A DNA stretch of 64,000 nt from Arenicola marina (lineage: Eukaryota > Annelida > Polychaeta > Arenicolidae): the NCBI GenBank assembly GCA_964019135.1, contig OZ025257.1:11993971-12057970 (forward strand). Direction: 5' to 3'. The position numbers and the translations under genes were made by a program. A model generated the notes under the pieces. The model was not told where the DNA came from. It made no database searches and saw nothing but the letters and a program-made list of their open reading frames with translations. Positions 23,561 to 35,914 of the stretch are shown piece by piece. Position 1 is the first letter of the stretch. Each line of letters opens with the position of its first letter.

Positions 23561-24784
23561 AAACAAGTACAGGTCTTATGCATCATTCTTTACGGGAAGA
23601 CACATTTGCGCGCAATAAGGCTTTATTTGAAACTTCCGCACGTTAAGTGAAAAAACAAGGCGATCCATTTTAGTTTGCTGTGAAGACATGCATTTTGGTT
23701 AAACCTGCTAATACAGGAACTTGACGCCCATACTTGCATTATGACTAGTTCATAGGGCACGGAGTTCAATGGAAATGCAGATTCTTATGTTGCTCTTACA
23801 CCCACGCCTCCACCCCCATCTGGCCACTGCAGACGCATTAAAACATGATATGGTGAGAGGCAGCGTAGTCTTACAACATTCTTGAAAAACGGTCAAATCA
23901 GCTGTAATTTCTTGCAACAGTATAATTTTGAAGAAAAAAACATAAAAATAACGAGCTTTGTGTATTTAATACAGCAAAAAACATCTTGTAACCATTCGAA
24001 AATAATGAAATTGTGACAGAAGTCTTTCTTTTGATGACCTGATTCCATGTATGTTAGGCTTAGACTGGGTCCCAGCACTAATTTGTAGAAATGCGCGATG
24101 CATTTTTCCTATCGATTTGGGCAGCGCCGCCCTGGCGAGCGAGTGTGAAAATTCATTGAGGCAGTAGGCGGCAAAAAGATAAAATGAAGCCCTAGCGGAG
24201 TGAATGGAAGGCAGGGTGGTGCCGAGGGTGTCTGTGGCAAAATCGTATCGCTGCCACCAAAACTGTAGCGTGCCGAAGGTATTACGTTTCTGGTGTTATG
24301 TCAGGAATGGGGCGTTTTAAGCCGCGATATTATTAAGCATTCTCGGTAGCCTCAATTAAACCTAGCTTAAATAACCCAGCAATAAGGTAATAAGTAAGTA
24401 GTTACAATTCAAGTGATTTATTCCAGGTTACTCAACCAGTTGCTGCCACCACGTACAAATGTATGATCAAACTATCAATATACCTAGAATATATCCATGG
24501 CATCAGCCTCTCGGTAAATATAATGATAACTTTATAACAAAGAACCACCAATATCACTGTACATGTTGCATAAATTCATAAAAGTCTCTCTTTACATTCA
24601 ATATATGCTCTCGGTGCCTAATTACTGGTTTCATCAATTTATCACAGTATTTTTCTTATCCCCAAGCTAATTCTTTACATACCACTGCTGATCCCTCTCA
24701 ACATACCTAAACCTCCAAGACAAGCTTATTCCCTCATTTTACCTTCGTAATACTACATAAATACTTATAAAAGAAAAAAACTCG
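23561..24784. other. No gene recognised
   Basis: Unassigned DNA. Nothing longer than about 61 codons is open, and I see no shared repeat within the window. Confidence 0.5.
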
Positions 24785-25008
24785 TGCAGTTGATGCGCTA
24801 AGAAAATAGTAAAGAGGTGCGCGGATGCTGCGCTAAGAGGAGAGGGTAAAGAGGTGGGCGGATGCTGCGCTAAGAGGAGACGCTAAAGAGGTGCGGATGC
24901 TGCGCTAAGAGAAGGTAAAGAGGTGCACGTATGCTGCGCTGAGAGGAGAGAGAGGTGCACGGATGTTGCGCTGAGAGAGTGTTAGAGATGTGCTGATGCT
25001 GCGCTGTC
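24785..25008. repeat. Minisatellite, about 38-bp unit, six copies
   Basis: The unit contains AGAGGTGCGCGGATGCTGCG followed by CTAAGAGGAGA, with length variants of roughly 33-42 bp. The minus-strand frame across it (25127-24870) is a repeat translation (SAQHP...) and not a gene. No other copy of this unit was seen in the window. Confidence 0.85.
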
Positions 25009-27995
25009 CCCCCAACTCCAACTGACTTTCTGGCTGTGATGCAATCCCTTTTATACCCCCATCCCAGGGACGCTAACTCCGGTGACGCTATGCAACTAAA
25101 TTGACCTATGAGCGATAATGAAAGCAACTGTATTTAAACACGTATTTAAACACAAATATGGCCAAAACACAAACTCAGTATCCTTCGAACTACTGAGGAA
25201 TCTTGCTGAACAACTTGCATAAAAAGATACATAAACTATTCATAAATATAATGGCGATAAATACTCGAATCCTCTAAATCTGCTAAATCCCGAACTTGCT
25301 TATACTTCCTTCCTGTCCTGGCGGATGTTTACAACCTAACCTCCCCCATGCGCCCCCTGCCGTTCTACTTCTTCCTACCACTTCGCTAGTTCCCCTGTTC
25401 GCTACATAGGCACGGGAGGCGTTAATGTAAATATCCAGATGAATCGTTATTTTTGCCAAAGGAGGCAACCAATATGTTCGATGGGTCGAATTTATAATAT
25501 ATGAAAAATAGGGTTGTAACCTGCGATACATTATAACTGAGTTTTTTGCAACACGAGTAGTGTGACTGCCCGTCTCATGCATACAACGCATCAGATCTTC
25601 AATGGGGAACTTACATTTACGTCATGCAACATCGAATGATCGCCTCTGACTATTTCTTGATATTCTAACGCGTTATCTGGGATAATGGCCAATATATGTA
25701 ATAGTGCTCCCAAATAAACTTAACGGGTATTCTATTTTGATGTCGTACTATATTGGGATTAATATCTTGAAACTCCCTTTGGACCTTGACGCCGAATGTT
25801 AAGAGCAACGTCACGTAGTTATGTTGGTTGCCGCAATATGAATGGAGTTCAAGACTACAAATTCTGGTTGCTTGAAGAAAGCTCCTTGTGTCTATCTTTA
25901 CCACATTTGAAATGTTTCCTTCCGAATGGGATTACCAATCGTACAACAGTATCAGTTTTAGTGACGCTATATCCTACTCTCAAAATATTTGGTACATATT
26001 ATGTCAAAAACTATATCATACTTGTAGTGATTGTCAGTGGTGTAATCAGCATAGTATTCAGCACTTGATTTCCAATAGCTTGCTTGTAGAATTCAGGACT
26101 GGTTGTGACCAATGTACCCATGTGAACAGGTAAAATCCCAAAATCCAATGGCTTCTCAGAGAGACGTGTACTAACAATCAAACAGATGTGTAAAGCTGAG
26201 CATAGTGACAGTGATTCCTGTATGTTGCATTATTATAGTTGAGAAAGACGCCGGTAATTGATGGGCAGTATCACCCACACGGCTTCTTCACGTTCAACAT
26301 AGTCTGTTGAAATCAAATCAGTAGTAAAAATGTGAACAATGCATTATGTAAGGTTGAAATAGTACAGAAAATATTTTACGACAGAGGATCAACCGTACTA
26401 TCACATTTGTAGCCAAACGACTATATGGGGCTACGTAAAGGTAACGTCCCTAATGGTGGGGGGGGGGGGGCGGACACATTAGAATAATCGGGTTTTGTGA
26501 AGTAAATTTAGAGCGACTTAAGGTAAGCTACCCATAATAAACCTCGGCGATTTTGAGCAGACCTCGGTTAACATCGGCAAATATCAGCGGGCTGTCGCCC
26601 TTGGATTTTATGCAGTCTTAATGAAACAAAGCACGAATAAAACACAGCAAAAGAAGTGGTGACATAGGTAAAATGAATAAAGCATCGGATATTAAGCTTC
26701 GGCGATTTAGAGAAGACCTCGGTAAACATCGACAAACATCGGCGGGTGTCAGTGAAAGGGGAATCGCTAACTCGTTACGTCATTCACATGGTATATCCCC
26801 GAGAATGGCTCTTCATGATAAATTAGGAAAATTCAAGAAAAACACATCGAGACAACCTGTAAATGGTTCAGAAAACGTTCGTGTAGATCATAATTATATC
26901 GGAAACCATTATGTATAACCAGTTTTATTAAAATATGAGCACGAAGCGTAGATCACTCATAATTAGTGTGAAATAAGCTGCGTCAAAAAATATTTGTGAA
27001 ATAACATTTTCAAGCTTCAGGACGTGTTTCTCGGGAAATTTGCACGGCTACCTACATATTTTTTGTTTACAAGAATGAGCTTTTTAGAAGTTTTTAAACG
27101 TGGTTTGGTGTCACGATTTTCATTTTTGATGAAATTAGAGCCAATTTCGTGAAGGTGGTGATTTCGAATTTTGGCAAAAAATGTTCTGATTTTGCATAAT
27201 TGCACTTTATTATTACCATTCTGCTATTTATGTTGGCTACTATTTACATTTTTGAATATCATTTCTGTATTGCAATAGGTTTAAGCTTTCCAAAGAGCTA
27301 TTACTGATGATAAAGACTTTTTTTAACGGGACGCTAAAGTATCCTCAGAATTCACCAGAAGGTGTGTAATTGGGTTTCCTTTCATAAAATAATCACAAAT
27401 ACAGAGTTCTTTTACCTTGCTATTATGGATAGCTTACCTTAAATGCTGAGGGTTCCGCAGCCACGCCAGGTAGTAGGCCTAATCGATATCACTTCACACC
27501 TTATTGGTCGGGGCATAGGCACAGTAAACCATTGCCGGGAAGTTTTTAGAGGCATTGAGTCAGGTTTGGGTGTGATATAGGAGATCATGTAAGATGATCC
27601 TACCATAGGACATATAAGAAGTCCCCCCCCCCCGGAATTAGCATGAAAAGGCCTTTTTTTATTATTGCGTTATGATAAGCTTATAAAGAGATGTATCTTG
27701 TAAACATCTTTTTGCTTTGAGTTTTGAGCAGCATACTACCTTAAATAATGTAATAAATTAGGCAAGTAGTCTTGTACGTTTTTGCGGCGATAAATCCGAT
27801 ACCAGTTTACATCTCTTCAGCGAGTTAAATTTATGTTGACTGAGATCAGTATATTACTTGACTCTACTTGTAATATTAATACGGAGTTAACTGGACAAGA
27901 TATATGTATACATAGATCTACTAATGTTGTAGCAAACTGATGTGGGTCAAGGTAATGTTTTGTTCCTGCGATACCACTATAATATTGAAGAACAT
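25009..27995. other. No gene recognised; one short duplicated motif
   Basis: Overlapping short frames only. At 26539-26600 and 26694-26760 a roughly 60-bp stretch recurs (CGGCGATTT...GACCTCGGT..ACATCG), 155 bp apart. A G run lies at 26458-26470. Nothing suggests a host gene, although small exons cannot be excluded by eye. Confidence 0.45.
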
Positions 27996-28289
27996 CACAG
28001 AATCTGAGGAAACTTAAAATCTAAGACAATCTTATGATTTTGCACAGAACAACCGTAACGAATAGGTTCTTATACATGAGTAAAATAGTTACCTCTGATA
28101 TGTGCGGCTTTTGCGATAACGAGTGTGAAACTATAGAACATCTATTTTATTATTGTCAACCAGTGAAGTCATTATGGTCTGAATTTATGACTTTGTTTAG
28201 AATGTCAATGAACAAGACATTGGCGCATTCATTTCGGCTCAGACTGATGTTAGGAGTGACAACCTCGCCTTTTTTTCCCTCCTGCTTAA

Positions 28290-28795
28290 CCACAGGATCT
28301 TGCCACATGTTACGTACCGAACACAGCGTCGTTATTTACGTCGTTATTTACGCCTCTGGGGCCATATTCATAATCCCCTCGTAACTTACGCACGAAAAGT
28401 GCATTTCCGTCTTAGCCTCACCAGCTCGTTGTGGTGGTGCTCATGATCCAGAAATCGTCTTCAGTATCAGTTTAGCATTTTCTTGATTCAGAAAATCCAC
28501 TTTTTGGGTGACTACATACGTATTTCGAACACAAAAATCGCTTGACAAATCTTCCACTTAGCGCTAAGTCCAGTGGCGTAGCCTAAGTGGTGATTATGAA
28601 TACGGCCCCTGGTTGTTATGAAGCAACCAAGATGACGTCATATTGGGAGCGCGTTATGATAGAGAAATAAGAAATTATTATTTATTTATCATAACCCGCT
28701 TCCAAAATGACGTCCACTTGATTACGTCATAACAACCAGTTGTGTAAATAACGACGTTGTTTTCGGAATGTAACAGGTGGCAAGATCCTGTGTGC
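28290..28795. mobile_element. MITE with TTAA target duplication and about 55-bp TIRs
   Basis: TTAA lies at both flanks (28286-28289 and 28796-28799). The ends are inverted complements over about 55 bp, sharing CACAGGATCTTGCCAC and CGTCGTTATTTAC. A TTAA duplication is the signature of piggyBac and Kolobok families; which one is not clear from the end bases. An internal hairpin (about 28613-28735, arms about 55 nt, TGACGTCAT-like words) lies in its right half. The element interrupts the LINE tail. Confidence 0.8.
28358..28609. mobile_element. Second MITE nested inside the TTAA MITE
   Basis: The ends are inverted: GGGGCCATATTCATAATC at 28358 and its complement (as GGGGCCGTATTCATAATC) ending at 28609. 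The GGGGCC.TATTCAT terminal motif is, from memory, common among MITEs of marine animals. The 252-bp segment has no frame. No clear target duplication was identified. Confidence 0.65.
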
Positions 28796-29036
28796 TTAAT
28801 CATATAATCATCATTGAAAAATTAAAATAAAAAAATAAAAAAATATATCTATCAGTGTAAATGGGTTCATGTTACCCCTGTTCTCTAGGGCTTTATAAAT
28901 TGTATTAGATATTATTGCGATATAGACAAATTTGAAATAACAGAACAACATCGTAGCGAGACAATATTTCTGAGAAAATGGAAACCGGTCACCTCTCTTC
29001 TAGCAGGATCCCATTGTTGCACAGTTGTAGATTCTT

Positions 29037-29930
29037 AGCAAGATAACATGTATTATGTCTGTCTGATGCCACAACTTGCTGTACAATTATAAAACAAAAA
29101 ATTATAATTGTATAAAAAATGAATGTGAAAACCCTTACATCGTGCATATATATCTGTCAGTGGCGGATCCAGGAATTAACTAAAGGGGGCACCATTTATC
29201 CATCAGTACTATCCAGACCTACCATGAGAGAAACTTGCGACCAGGGGGGAGGGGATGGCGGTTCATGTGCCTTTTTTCGCCTGTTTTCCAACGAAAGGGG
29301 GGCATTAAGTATTAATCATTTTTACGAATAATGTCATTTGCTATGATTTGCATGTACTTAGATTATCGGTAATAGAATTGAAAACATAAAATAACAAACA
29401 ATTAATTAACGACCTTATGAATCACAGGCTTGCAGCAAATATTTCTATCTCGCACGCTGAATTACACATCAATTTTTTTTATTATTTCATCTGTTTATTT
29501 CATTAATGTTATTGTCAATTTTCTCTAGTTTCATATTGCTACAGCTCATCAACTACTAAGCATTACCTATGGTATATTGCCAAACCTCTGCTGAGATCTG
29601 GGCGTTTTGCAAAAAAACACATCGCTCCGACAGTTCACGTATCATCAAAACATCCGAGCTACCCCCTCAAACTTGCGAGATATACAGAACAAATGCATAA
29701 TTAGTCCGGGCAGTCTGTGCTCACGGTGTTCTCGTTTCTTATGTATCGGGGACTATCAATTGCAAAATCTACTATAATCTATTGAGTGGAACATATTATG
29801 GCGGAGGCGGTTTACTCTACCCCAGTAACACCATAATGAATCCCCCGGGAACAGATTACTTTTACAAGTAAGGACAAAGAAGAGAGAAGAGTGGCAGTTG
29901 CGACCCCTATTACCAATTGTGAGTTTTATG
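29037..29930. other. Intergenic, with a dispersed GTGGCGGATCC end motif
   Basis: At 29157-29200 the + strand reads CAGTGGCGGATCCAGGAATT followed by A/G-rich sequence. The same motif occurs inverted at about 45252-45285 and 52210-52240. It looks like the end of one repeat family. Otherwise nothing recognisable. Confidence 0.45.
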
Positions 29931-30665
29931 TAATTCACAAAATATAGAAAACATAAATACAAAATCTTTAATATCAAAGTTTCTACGTCATTTTAATTAG
30001 AAACTTCTCTCCCTGTTTTCAGCCTGTCGCCAGCACTGTGTACTTGCATGGCGAGCCGGGTGGATGTCGTCTCTTAGATTGATATTTGACTAAGGTCCAT
30101 TCGAGAAAATGCGTATGGCATGACTTCTCGGATCATATGGGTTTATTTGAGCACAAATCGCCTGTCCTGCGCTCGCCTAAAGCTCGGTCAGGATATGGCA
30201 ATTTTTGCGGACATAAACCCATCTTGCAATCGAAACAATTGGCAAAGACATATGCATATTTTCACGAAACAGCTGCCATCATATGACGCCATATAACTGC
30301 ATCATTGTGATGTAACCATTAGCACATTTAGGGAAGGGGCGATAATGTAAGTTGGGGTGTCGAACTTACGAACTTGGGAGGCGAGACACCCCAAGTTGGG
30401 GCCACACCCCACGTTAGGGGAAGGGTGAACCCTAAGTTTATAGGAACACCCCAAGTTATAGGAGGGTAGACACCCCAAGTTGGGTGGAGACTCCAAGTTC
30501 TGAAAACACCCAAAGCTTGAGAAAGAGAGACACCCCAAGCTATGGTAGGGGAGCACCTAAGTTAGGGAAACACCTCAAGTTAGGGGAGGAGAGGTACCAT
30601 CAATTAGAGGACGGGAGACATTCCAAGTTGAAGCGGTGTCCTATGTTATGGGAGGGGGCGTTTAA
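29931..30665. repeat. Dispersed unit ending in the CACCCCAAGTTAGGGG minisatellite
   Basis: The first part (29931-30080: ATTAAAGTTT..., GGCGAGCCGG) matches 44451-44600. From 30340 to 30665 lies an array of 25-30 bp units around ACACCCCAAGTTAGGGGAGG. The same array in larger form is at 44821-46150. The short open frames on both strands are translations of the repeat. Confidence 0.8.
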
Positions 30666-31039
30666 AAATGGAAAATGGAAAAGTGGCAGCACTGGCCTAG
30701 TTTGTGGTTCTTGTGAAATGAAGATTAATTGTTGTAACACTTGTGGTATACACAGGAGTTGTTACAACTGAGGATGGAGAGCGTTTTTCAGTCTCTGTCT
30801 CAAGCACATCGAGAGAAAATGCCGGTTTCTGCCCTGGGAGGGACAAAAAACAAAAATTTCCTTAGAGGCGTCAGATGAGCAAAACAAGTAGGTTATCATC
30901 TGAACGAAGCCATAGTGATGACTGTGGCAAGCTTCGGCAGAACCCTTGGCTTGATCACCCAGCTTCCAAACTCACACAGTATGGCTTATAATGCAACTGC
31001 GGCACTGGCACTTCACCAGGCTGAATCCCTGGTCACTTC
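30666..31039. other. No gene recognised
   Basis: A 61-codon frame at 30915-31100 shows no family features. It runs straight into the next minisatellite. Confidence 0.45.
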
Positions 31040-31490
31040 CCAAAACAGCGCTCTATATAATTCCCAGATAGCCGTCTATTTTTCTTCAAATAACACTTAA
31101 TCCATCCCTAGATACCTCTGTATCCTTTCCGAGACAGCGCTCCATCCTTCCATATATAACGCTCTATCCTTTCCTAAATAGCGCTCTATCCCTTCCTAAA
31201 GAGCGCTCTATCCTTCCCTAGAGAGCGCTCTATTCTTCGTCAGACAGCGCGCTCTATATATCCCCTTTCCTCAACGTGTTCATATACGCTGATACGACAG
31301 CTACATTTTTTTAAATTCAATTACATATATATCACATATGAGGTCTTGGGATAATTTCGATTTCGTCCGGCTCAAGCATTGTAGAATAAAATACTGCTCT
31401 GTGTGTCCTTCCATATATAACGGTCTGTCTTTACCTAGCGTTCTATCTTCCCGTGAATCTCGTTCTGTCCTCCCATAGATTGCGCTCTAG
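31040..31490. repeat. GCTCTATCCTTCCCTAGA minisatellite, third locus
   Basis: Units of about 22-24 bp such as AGCGCTCTATCCTTCCCTAG span 31040-31265 and recur in degraded form at 31400-31490. The unit contains the palindrome AGAGCGCTCT. Same family and orientation as 20685-21115. Confidence 0.85.
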
Positions 31491-31837
31491 CTTGCGGTAG
31501 GCGTTTTTGCAATTCACACCTGGTTGGCGCTTCCTGTTCCGTGATGCAGTTTCTTATGAATATGCGAACAGATATCTGCATGCGGGCATAAACAATAAAC
31601 GTGAACTTTTCGGCGCGTGTTGTTTTCGGGAATCGGCAGCACCTTTGCTGCCTCAACTGCCAGGAAAATAATATTTGAAGTATAGTGTTCGTTTTACATG
31701 AAACCCAAAACCGGTTTGCCGAACTCACTTCGACACAAGAAGAACCGACACCGGTTGGCTTGAAAGCGTGAAACTACCACGAGGGCTGGTTTTTCGGTTT
31801 CAGTTCGGCAAAGCTGTCAGTTTGATAAACACATACA
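31491..31837. other. No gene recognised
   Basis: Unassigned DNA with an open minus-strand frame of 97 codons (31728-31435) that overlaps the repeat and shows no domain. Confidence 0.45.
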
Positions 31838-31852
31838 CCATAGTTAATCATA

Positions 31853-32244
31853 GATAGATAGTTTATTGATAACTTCAGGCACCAGGCCCCTCGTACAAAT
31901 ACAGAACACAAAAATAATGACATGCAACTGACTAGGACACAGTTACTTTGAGAGAATTAGGCTAAACCTTTTTTATTATACATAGTGAATGCTTTTTATA
32001 CAAACCTTTCCAAGGAGATTAAATATGTTTTTCCTCGGATGTCATAATACATGTCTTAATATCATTTATCGTTAAATATCGTTAAATATCTTGCAGGAAA
32101 ATAATTATTGGCGATATTGTCATACAATAGGCATTTCATTAAAATATGAAACTCGTCAAGAGAAGAAATAATATCGTGTTGTAAGCAATGTTTACATATG
32201 GAGTTTGCGCCCCTGCAGTACGAACTAGTCCATAGTAACCTAGT
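31853..32244 (-). mobile_element. Short 5'-truncated LINE copy with 15-bp target duplication
   Basis: Flanked by CCATAGTTAATCATA at 31838-31852 and again at 32245-32259. On the minus strand the fragment encodes a zinc-knuckle tail (SICKHCLQHD...DEFHILMKC), typical of LINE reverse-transcriptase ORFs. It ends in a TAAACTATCTATCTATGA-type 3' end with a short tandem repeat, as in CR1/L2-like elements. Frame breaks occur downstream of the zinc region. The exact flanking duplication shows insertion by target-primed reverse transcription. Confidence 0.82.
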
Positions 32245-32259
32245 CCATAGTTAATCATA

Positions 32260-33852
32260 AATGCAATGAATAGAGATTTGTGGACAAAGGTATGAGACTA
32301 ATTTATTAATGAACAGTCCGATCGCTGGTAGAAAATGAAACATACAGCATATTTTATTCTGGCACAATTTCATAAGCACATGGCCATTGTCTAAATAGCC
32401 AAATTGATGCATTTCATGTGGGAAAATGTGGCTTTCTTGCGTATTACGTCATTACAACTCGCACATTTTAATACTTTCTTAGCTTTAATTAATGCATTTG
32501 CTGCTTCATGCAATAGCTACTGGCTAATCCAAAATTGATAACACGCTTACAACCAAATATAAATGATAAATATTATATGAACTCCTCTGAAATACATCGG
32601 CATGGGTGGATCGCAGGATAGAAATAGACTGGGTCTAGCCGGCTATAGATATGTGACTCATAGCACAATAAGTGTCAGGCAGCTATCGTTCGTGATCTAA
32701 ATTACCTGATTGACCTGCCCGAAATAACGTAAATCAATTGCAGGCACAATATTTCTATAAAGAACTATTAAAAATCATTTTTGATTAATATTTATTTAAT
32801 TGATTATAAATGGGCGATTTGTTAAAGTTGCATGTGGAGTTGTTTCTCGCCAAAACTAAGCCTAGGCGAAATTTATATCAAAATTTGCAGAAAACTCGAT
32901 TGTTTCATTCTATAAATTTAGAAACCTGATAAACATCGCCGTTTCGGCTGTGGTGTGGCAAACGTGTCTATCCCGGGACACCACAGACCTCGGTCGCGGC
33001 ACTGCTACTTATACCAAAGCATCGCGAAGCACACAAACTGATGACGTTTACCACTAAAATGAAAACTTGTGATAAATTGATATCACGGACAAGGCTAAGA
33101 GACACTATTTGGCAGTCTGGTATGGGTGGAGTATAGATAAAAGAAGTCTTGAATGATTCAAGGACTGATTCTTATATGTATTTTGACCTCATTAGTTTTG
33201 GCGGTAAAGAGCTCGACATGCAACTTTAACTAAACATTGGTTTCTTTGTTATAATATCTTGAAACTGGCAGTTACCCCGCTTGCCTAAACAAGACCGGCC
33301 AAATACACATATCAATTGCAATACGCGCAATATGCGAACACAAGATAAGTATTGCGGAACAACCCCCCAGCAACCCTTAGACCAAGGCATAGCAGGGGTT
33401 CCATAGCAGCAACAATAACAAAAGCCAACAAAAAGTTTGAGATCAAGGGTCAAGTCTAACAGCGAGTTCAAGTGTCGATCTCTTGGACACCAGACCAGGA
33501 GGGCATGAATGCTCTTCAGCCTGAATGTTGGTATCTGATGAGTCAGCGGTTTGCCGCCATTCTTTGCCTGAGCTAATCTACGTCACATGTAGCTGTACCT
33601 CACTTTACTGAGACCCCACTTGCATGCACTCCACCCACCCCTCACCCCCTGCCCCGTCTGTCGGCATCCACACCTTTGCTGTTCTGATATACCAACACAA
33701 CCAAGAGTAAGGGTGCCCCTCCAACCCACCCACTCTGTTGGTTAGGTTTCAAGGCTTGTGTTATCTGTCTCTGCTGTCTTTTTTGGTTATCTGACTACGC
33801 CCGAGACAGAATTATAAGCGATTACGGCTCACGTCTATAGCTGTCAGAAACA
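32260..33852. other. Intergenic, with LINE 3'-end relics in inverted arrangement
   Basis: 32815-32940 matches the LINE 3' block at 19700-19800 (GCCAAAACTAAG, GCAGAAAACTCGATTGTTTC). 33190-33233 is a 40-bp inverse copy of its beginning, so the two arms flank about 350 bp. No coding potential of note. From 33770 the sequence belongs to the repeat also seen at 41440. Confidence 0.55.
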
Positions 33853-34985
33853 GACATGTGGTAATCATAATCAGTAATCGTAATCGATTGTAATGGATTA
33901 CATTTTCAAGTAATCGTAATCGATTACATTGGTTTGAAAAGCAATTTAATCGTTATAGCAACCGATCAAATTGTAAATGTAATCGTAATCTTGATTACTT
34001 TTGATGATTACTCTGCAATGTTCACTCGAGCTGTCTTAGTCTCCAATCGATCGTCATACTTTTTATGTCGCCACTATCATATACGGAAACTCGCTACTGC
34101 CGTTTTACTGTAGAGATACCTCCCACCCAACTCGAAACCACTCTGGTCCTTCCTGTCCCACCCGAGAGATCACCAGACATAACCAATTAGGCTGGCTGGG
34201 TCTGCCACATTCTAATCCCCTCGTTGTCTTATTTGCAGTGGTTATCTAGCAATAGTCCAGAGCGACTTAGGGGCCTATATGTTGGGAGTAGGTAGGTGGG
34301 TGGGGCTGTGATGGGTAGGTGGGTGGGGGCTGTGATGGCAGGGTGGTAGATGCTTGTGTTATTATTCTCTATATAGATTGATTGGAAGAGGTGTTGTTAT
34401 AAAACGAACACGATTGGGTCAGGACGGGTGCGCGGCGAGGTATTATGTGGTGGCTGGACTAGATATCCTTGTGTCATATAACTGTGTGGCTTCCTTTAGT
34501 TCCGTGGTATTGAACATAGAGGCAATAAGTTGTTACCCGCGACACTTCCCTCTCCGGCAGGAATCTTAAAGTTCATATGAATCCAGCAAGAGAGAGGTGC
34601 GATTATCCGTCGGTGACACTGACCATGTCAATGTAAAACCACCCATGTTATATATTTCATTTTCACCATGACGGGTCAAAGTCAACAGTATTCGATCATT
34701 TTGAATTACTGGAGTCGACTGGCGCACATACAGGCTAAATGTAGATACTGTTCTCCACTTATCGGCGCGAGGCAAGACCACATCCATTCTCCTGTCGAAA
34801 ACCAGTACATGTATTCTCGATTGTAATCACGATTACATTTAAAGTAATCATGTAATACTGTAATCATTTTGAGGAAAGTAATCGTAATCGATTACTTTCA
34901 TACTTCCTGTACTCGTAGTCGTAATCATGAAATTCCCAAGTAATCGTAATCGATTATATTTACAATGTAATCACCGCATGCGTGG
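33853..34985. mobile_element. 1.13-kb insertion bounded by GTAATCGATTAC-type ends
   Basis: Both ends are rich in GTAATCGTAATCGATTAC words (33860-34010 and 34815-34975), and the outermost bases (CATGTGGTAAT and the inverse of ATCACCGCATG) are roughly inverted. The uninterrupted relative at 41440-41560 runs through this position, which supports insertion into an older repeat. CTGTCAG occurs at both junctions. No transposase is visible. Superfamily uncertain; a hAT-like MITE is one option. Confidence 0.55.
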
Positions 34986-35650
34986 TCAGCAATATCTCCT
35001 CCTGGCGCACGTGTTGTTACACGTCTACATTTTTACGGGCGCGCTTTCACTTCCGTTTTCGATTAGACGCTGCCCAAACGAACATCCTACCGCCCCACCA
35101 TCCCCACGTTTCCACGTACTTACATGAGCTGATTATGATGTGGCTCAGGAAAGGGCTGATTTGCTGTCATTGGTGGCAAGCATAACCTTTGTATCAGGGG
35201 CTTACTGCTGCTTTCTTCCATAAAAGTGAGAAATCGATGAGTACTTACATGAGCTGATAATGAATTGGCTCGGGGTTAGGGCTGATTTGCTGTCATTGGT
35301 GGCAAACATAACATTTTTGTATCATGGGGTTATCGTTGCCATCTCTCTTGCTGCCATCTCTCTCGAGGTTCTCTTCGCAGGGCCTCTTCGCAGCCCTCTT
35401 TGCGGGTCCTCTTCGAGGGCCCTCTTCGCACTTGACATCGCGATCTACTACGTGATCCTCTTTGTGATCCAATTCGTGGTCTCCTTCGTAGCCCATTTCT
35501 TGGTCATTTTTGCTTCGCGGTCCCCTCATTGGTCCTATTCGTGGTCCTAGACGTGTTCCTGTTCGCTGTCTTCTTCGTGGTCCTCTTTACAGTCCTCTTG
35601 ATAGTCACCTTCACGATCGGCTCCGTGATTATCTTCGAAATCAGCATCGA
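34986..35650. repeat. Upstream repeat of gene 4 with CTTCGTGGTCCTCTT words
   Basis: The stretch at 35000-35330 holds an internal direct repeat of about 100 bp (ACATGAGCTGAT...GGGCTGATTTGCTGTCATTG). From 35370 come irregular 12-24 bp units such as CTCTTCGTGGTCCTC. Related blocks lie at 41541-41935 and 53036-54640. The overlapping frames of 96-145 codons here are translations of the repeat. Confidence 0.7.
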
Positions 35651-35833
35651 AGTCGTGTTACTCTTTGTAAATCGCTTGTAAATCGCAAACAGTCTCGTAC
35701 AATACAGGGCGATAGTGTAGGGAGAAGGTGGTTGCCGGGAGTTGATCAGGATTCCAATCGTGACCTCCTCACCCCTCCACTCCACCCCCCCCCTCCTCGC
35801 GCCCCTCCGACAATCCAATCGGCAGAGCTCGCC

Positions 35834-35914
35834 TATAAAAGCCAGCGTCGCTCTTGTATTAGACAACCTCTGATAGAACAAGAAATCACGCACGCCACTG
35901 GATCCACTCTACAA
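35834..35914 (+). promoter_or_regulatory. Gene 4 core promoter and 5' noncoding exon
   Basis: TATAAAA at 35834-35840, then GCCAGCGTCGC, then CTTGTATTAGACA with the start expected near 35861. The noncoding exon ends at 35914 before GTGATT, a weaker donor than the GTAAGT/GTGAGT of the paralogues. The acceptor is at 36141-36147, 28 bp before the ATG. Confidence 0.72.

Larger units (their letters stand above)
28000..29036 (+). mobile_element. LINE 3' fragment split by a nested MITE
   Basis: The left part encodes LHRTTVTNRFLY, then the zinc-knuckle DMCGFCDNECETIEHLFYYC and SLWSEF, the tail region of a LINE reverse-transcriptase ORF. After the insert the tail resumes in one frame from about 28893: FINCIRYYCDIDKFEITEQH and FLRKW, ending in a stop near 29034. 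The reverse-transcriptase core is absent, so this is a 5'-truncated copy. Confidence 0.75.
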
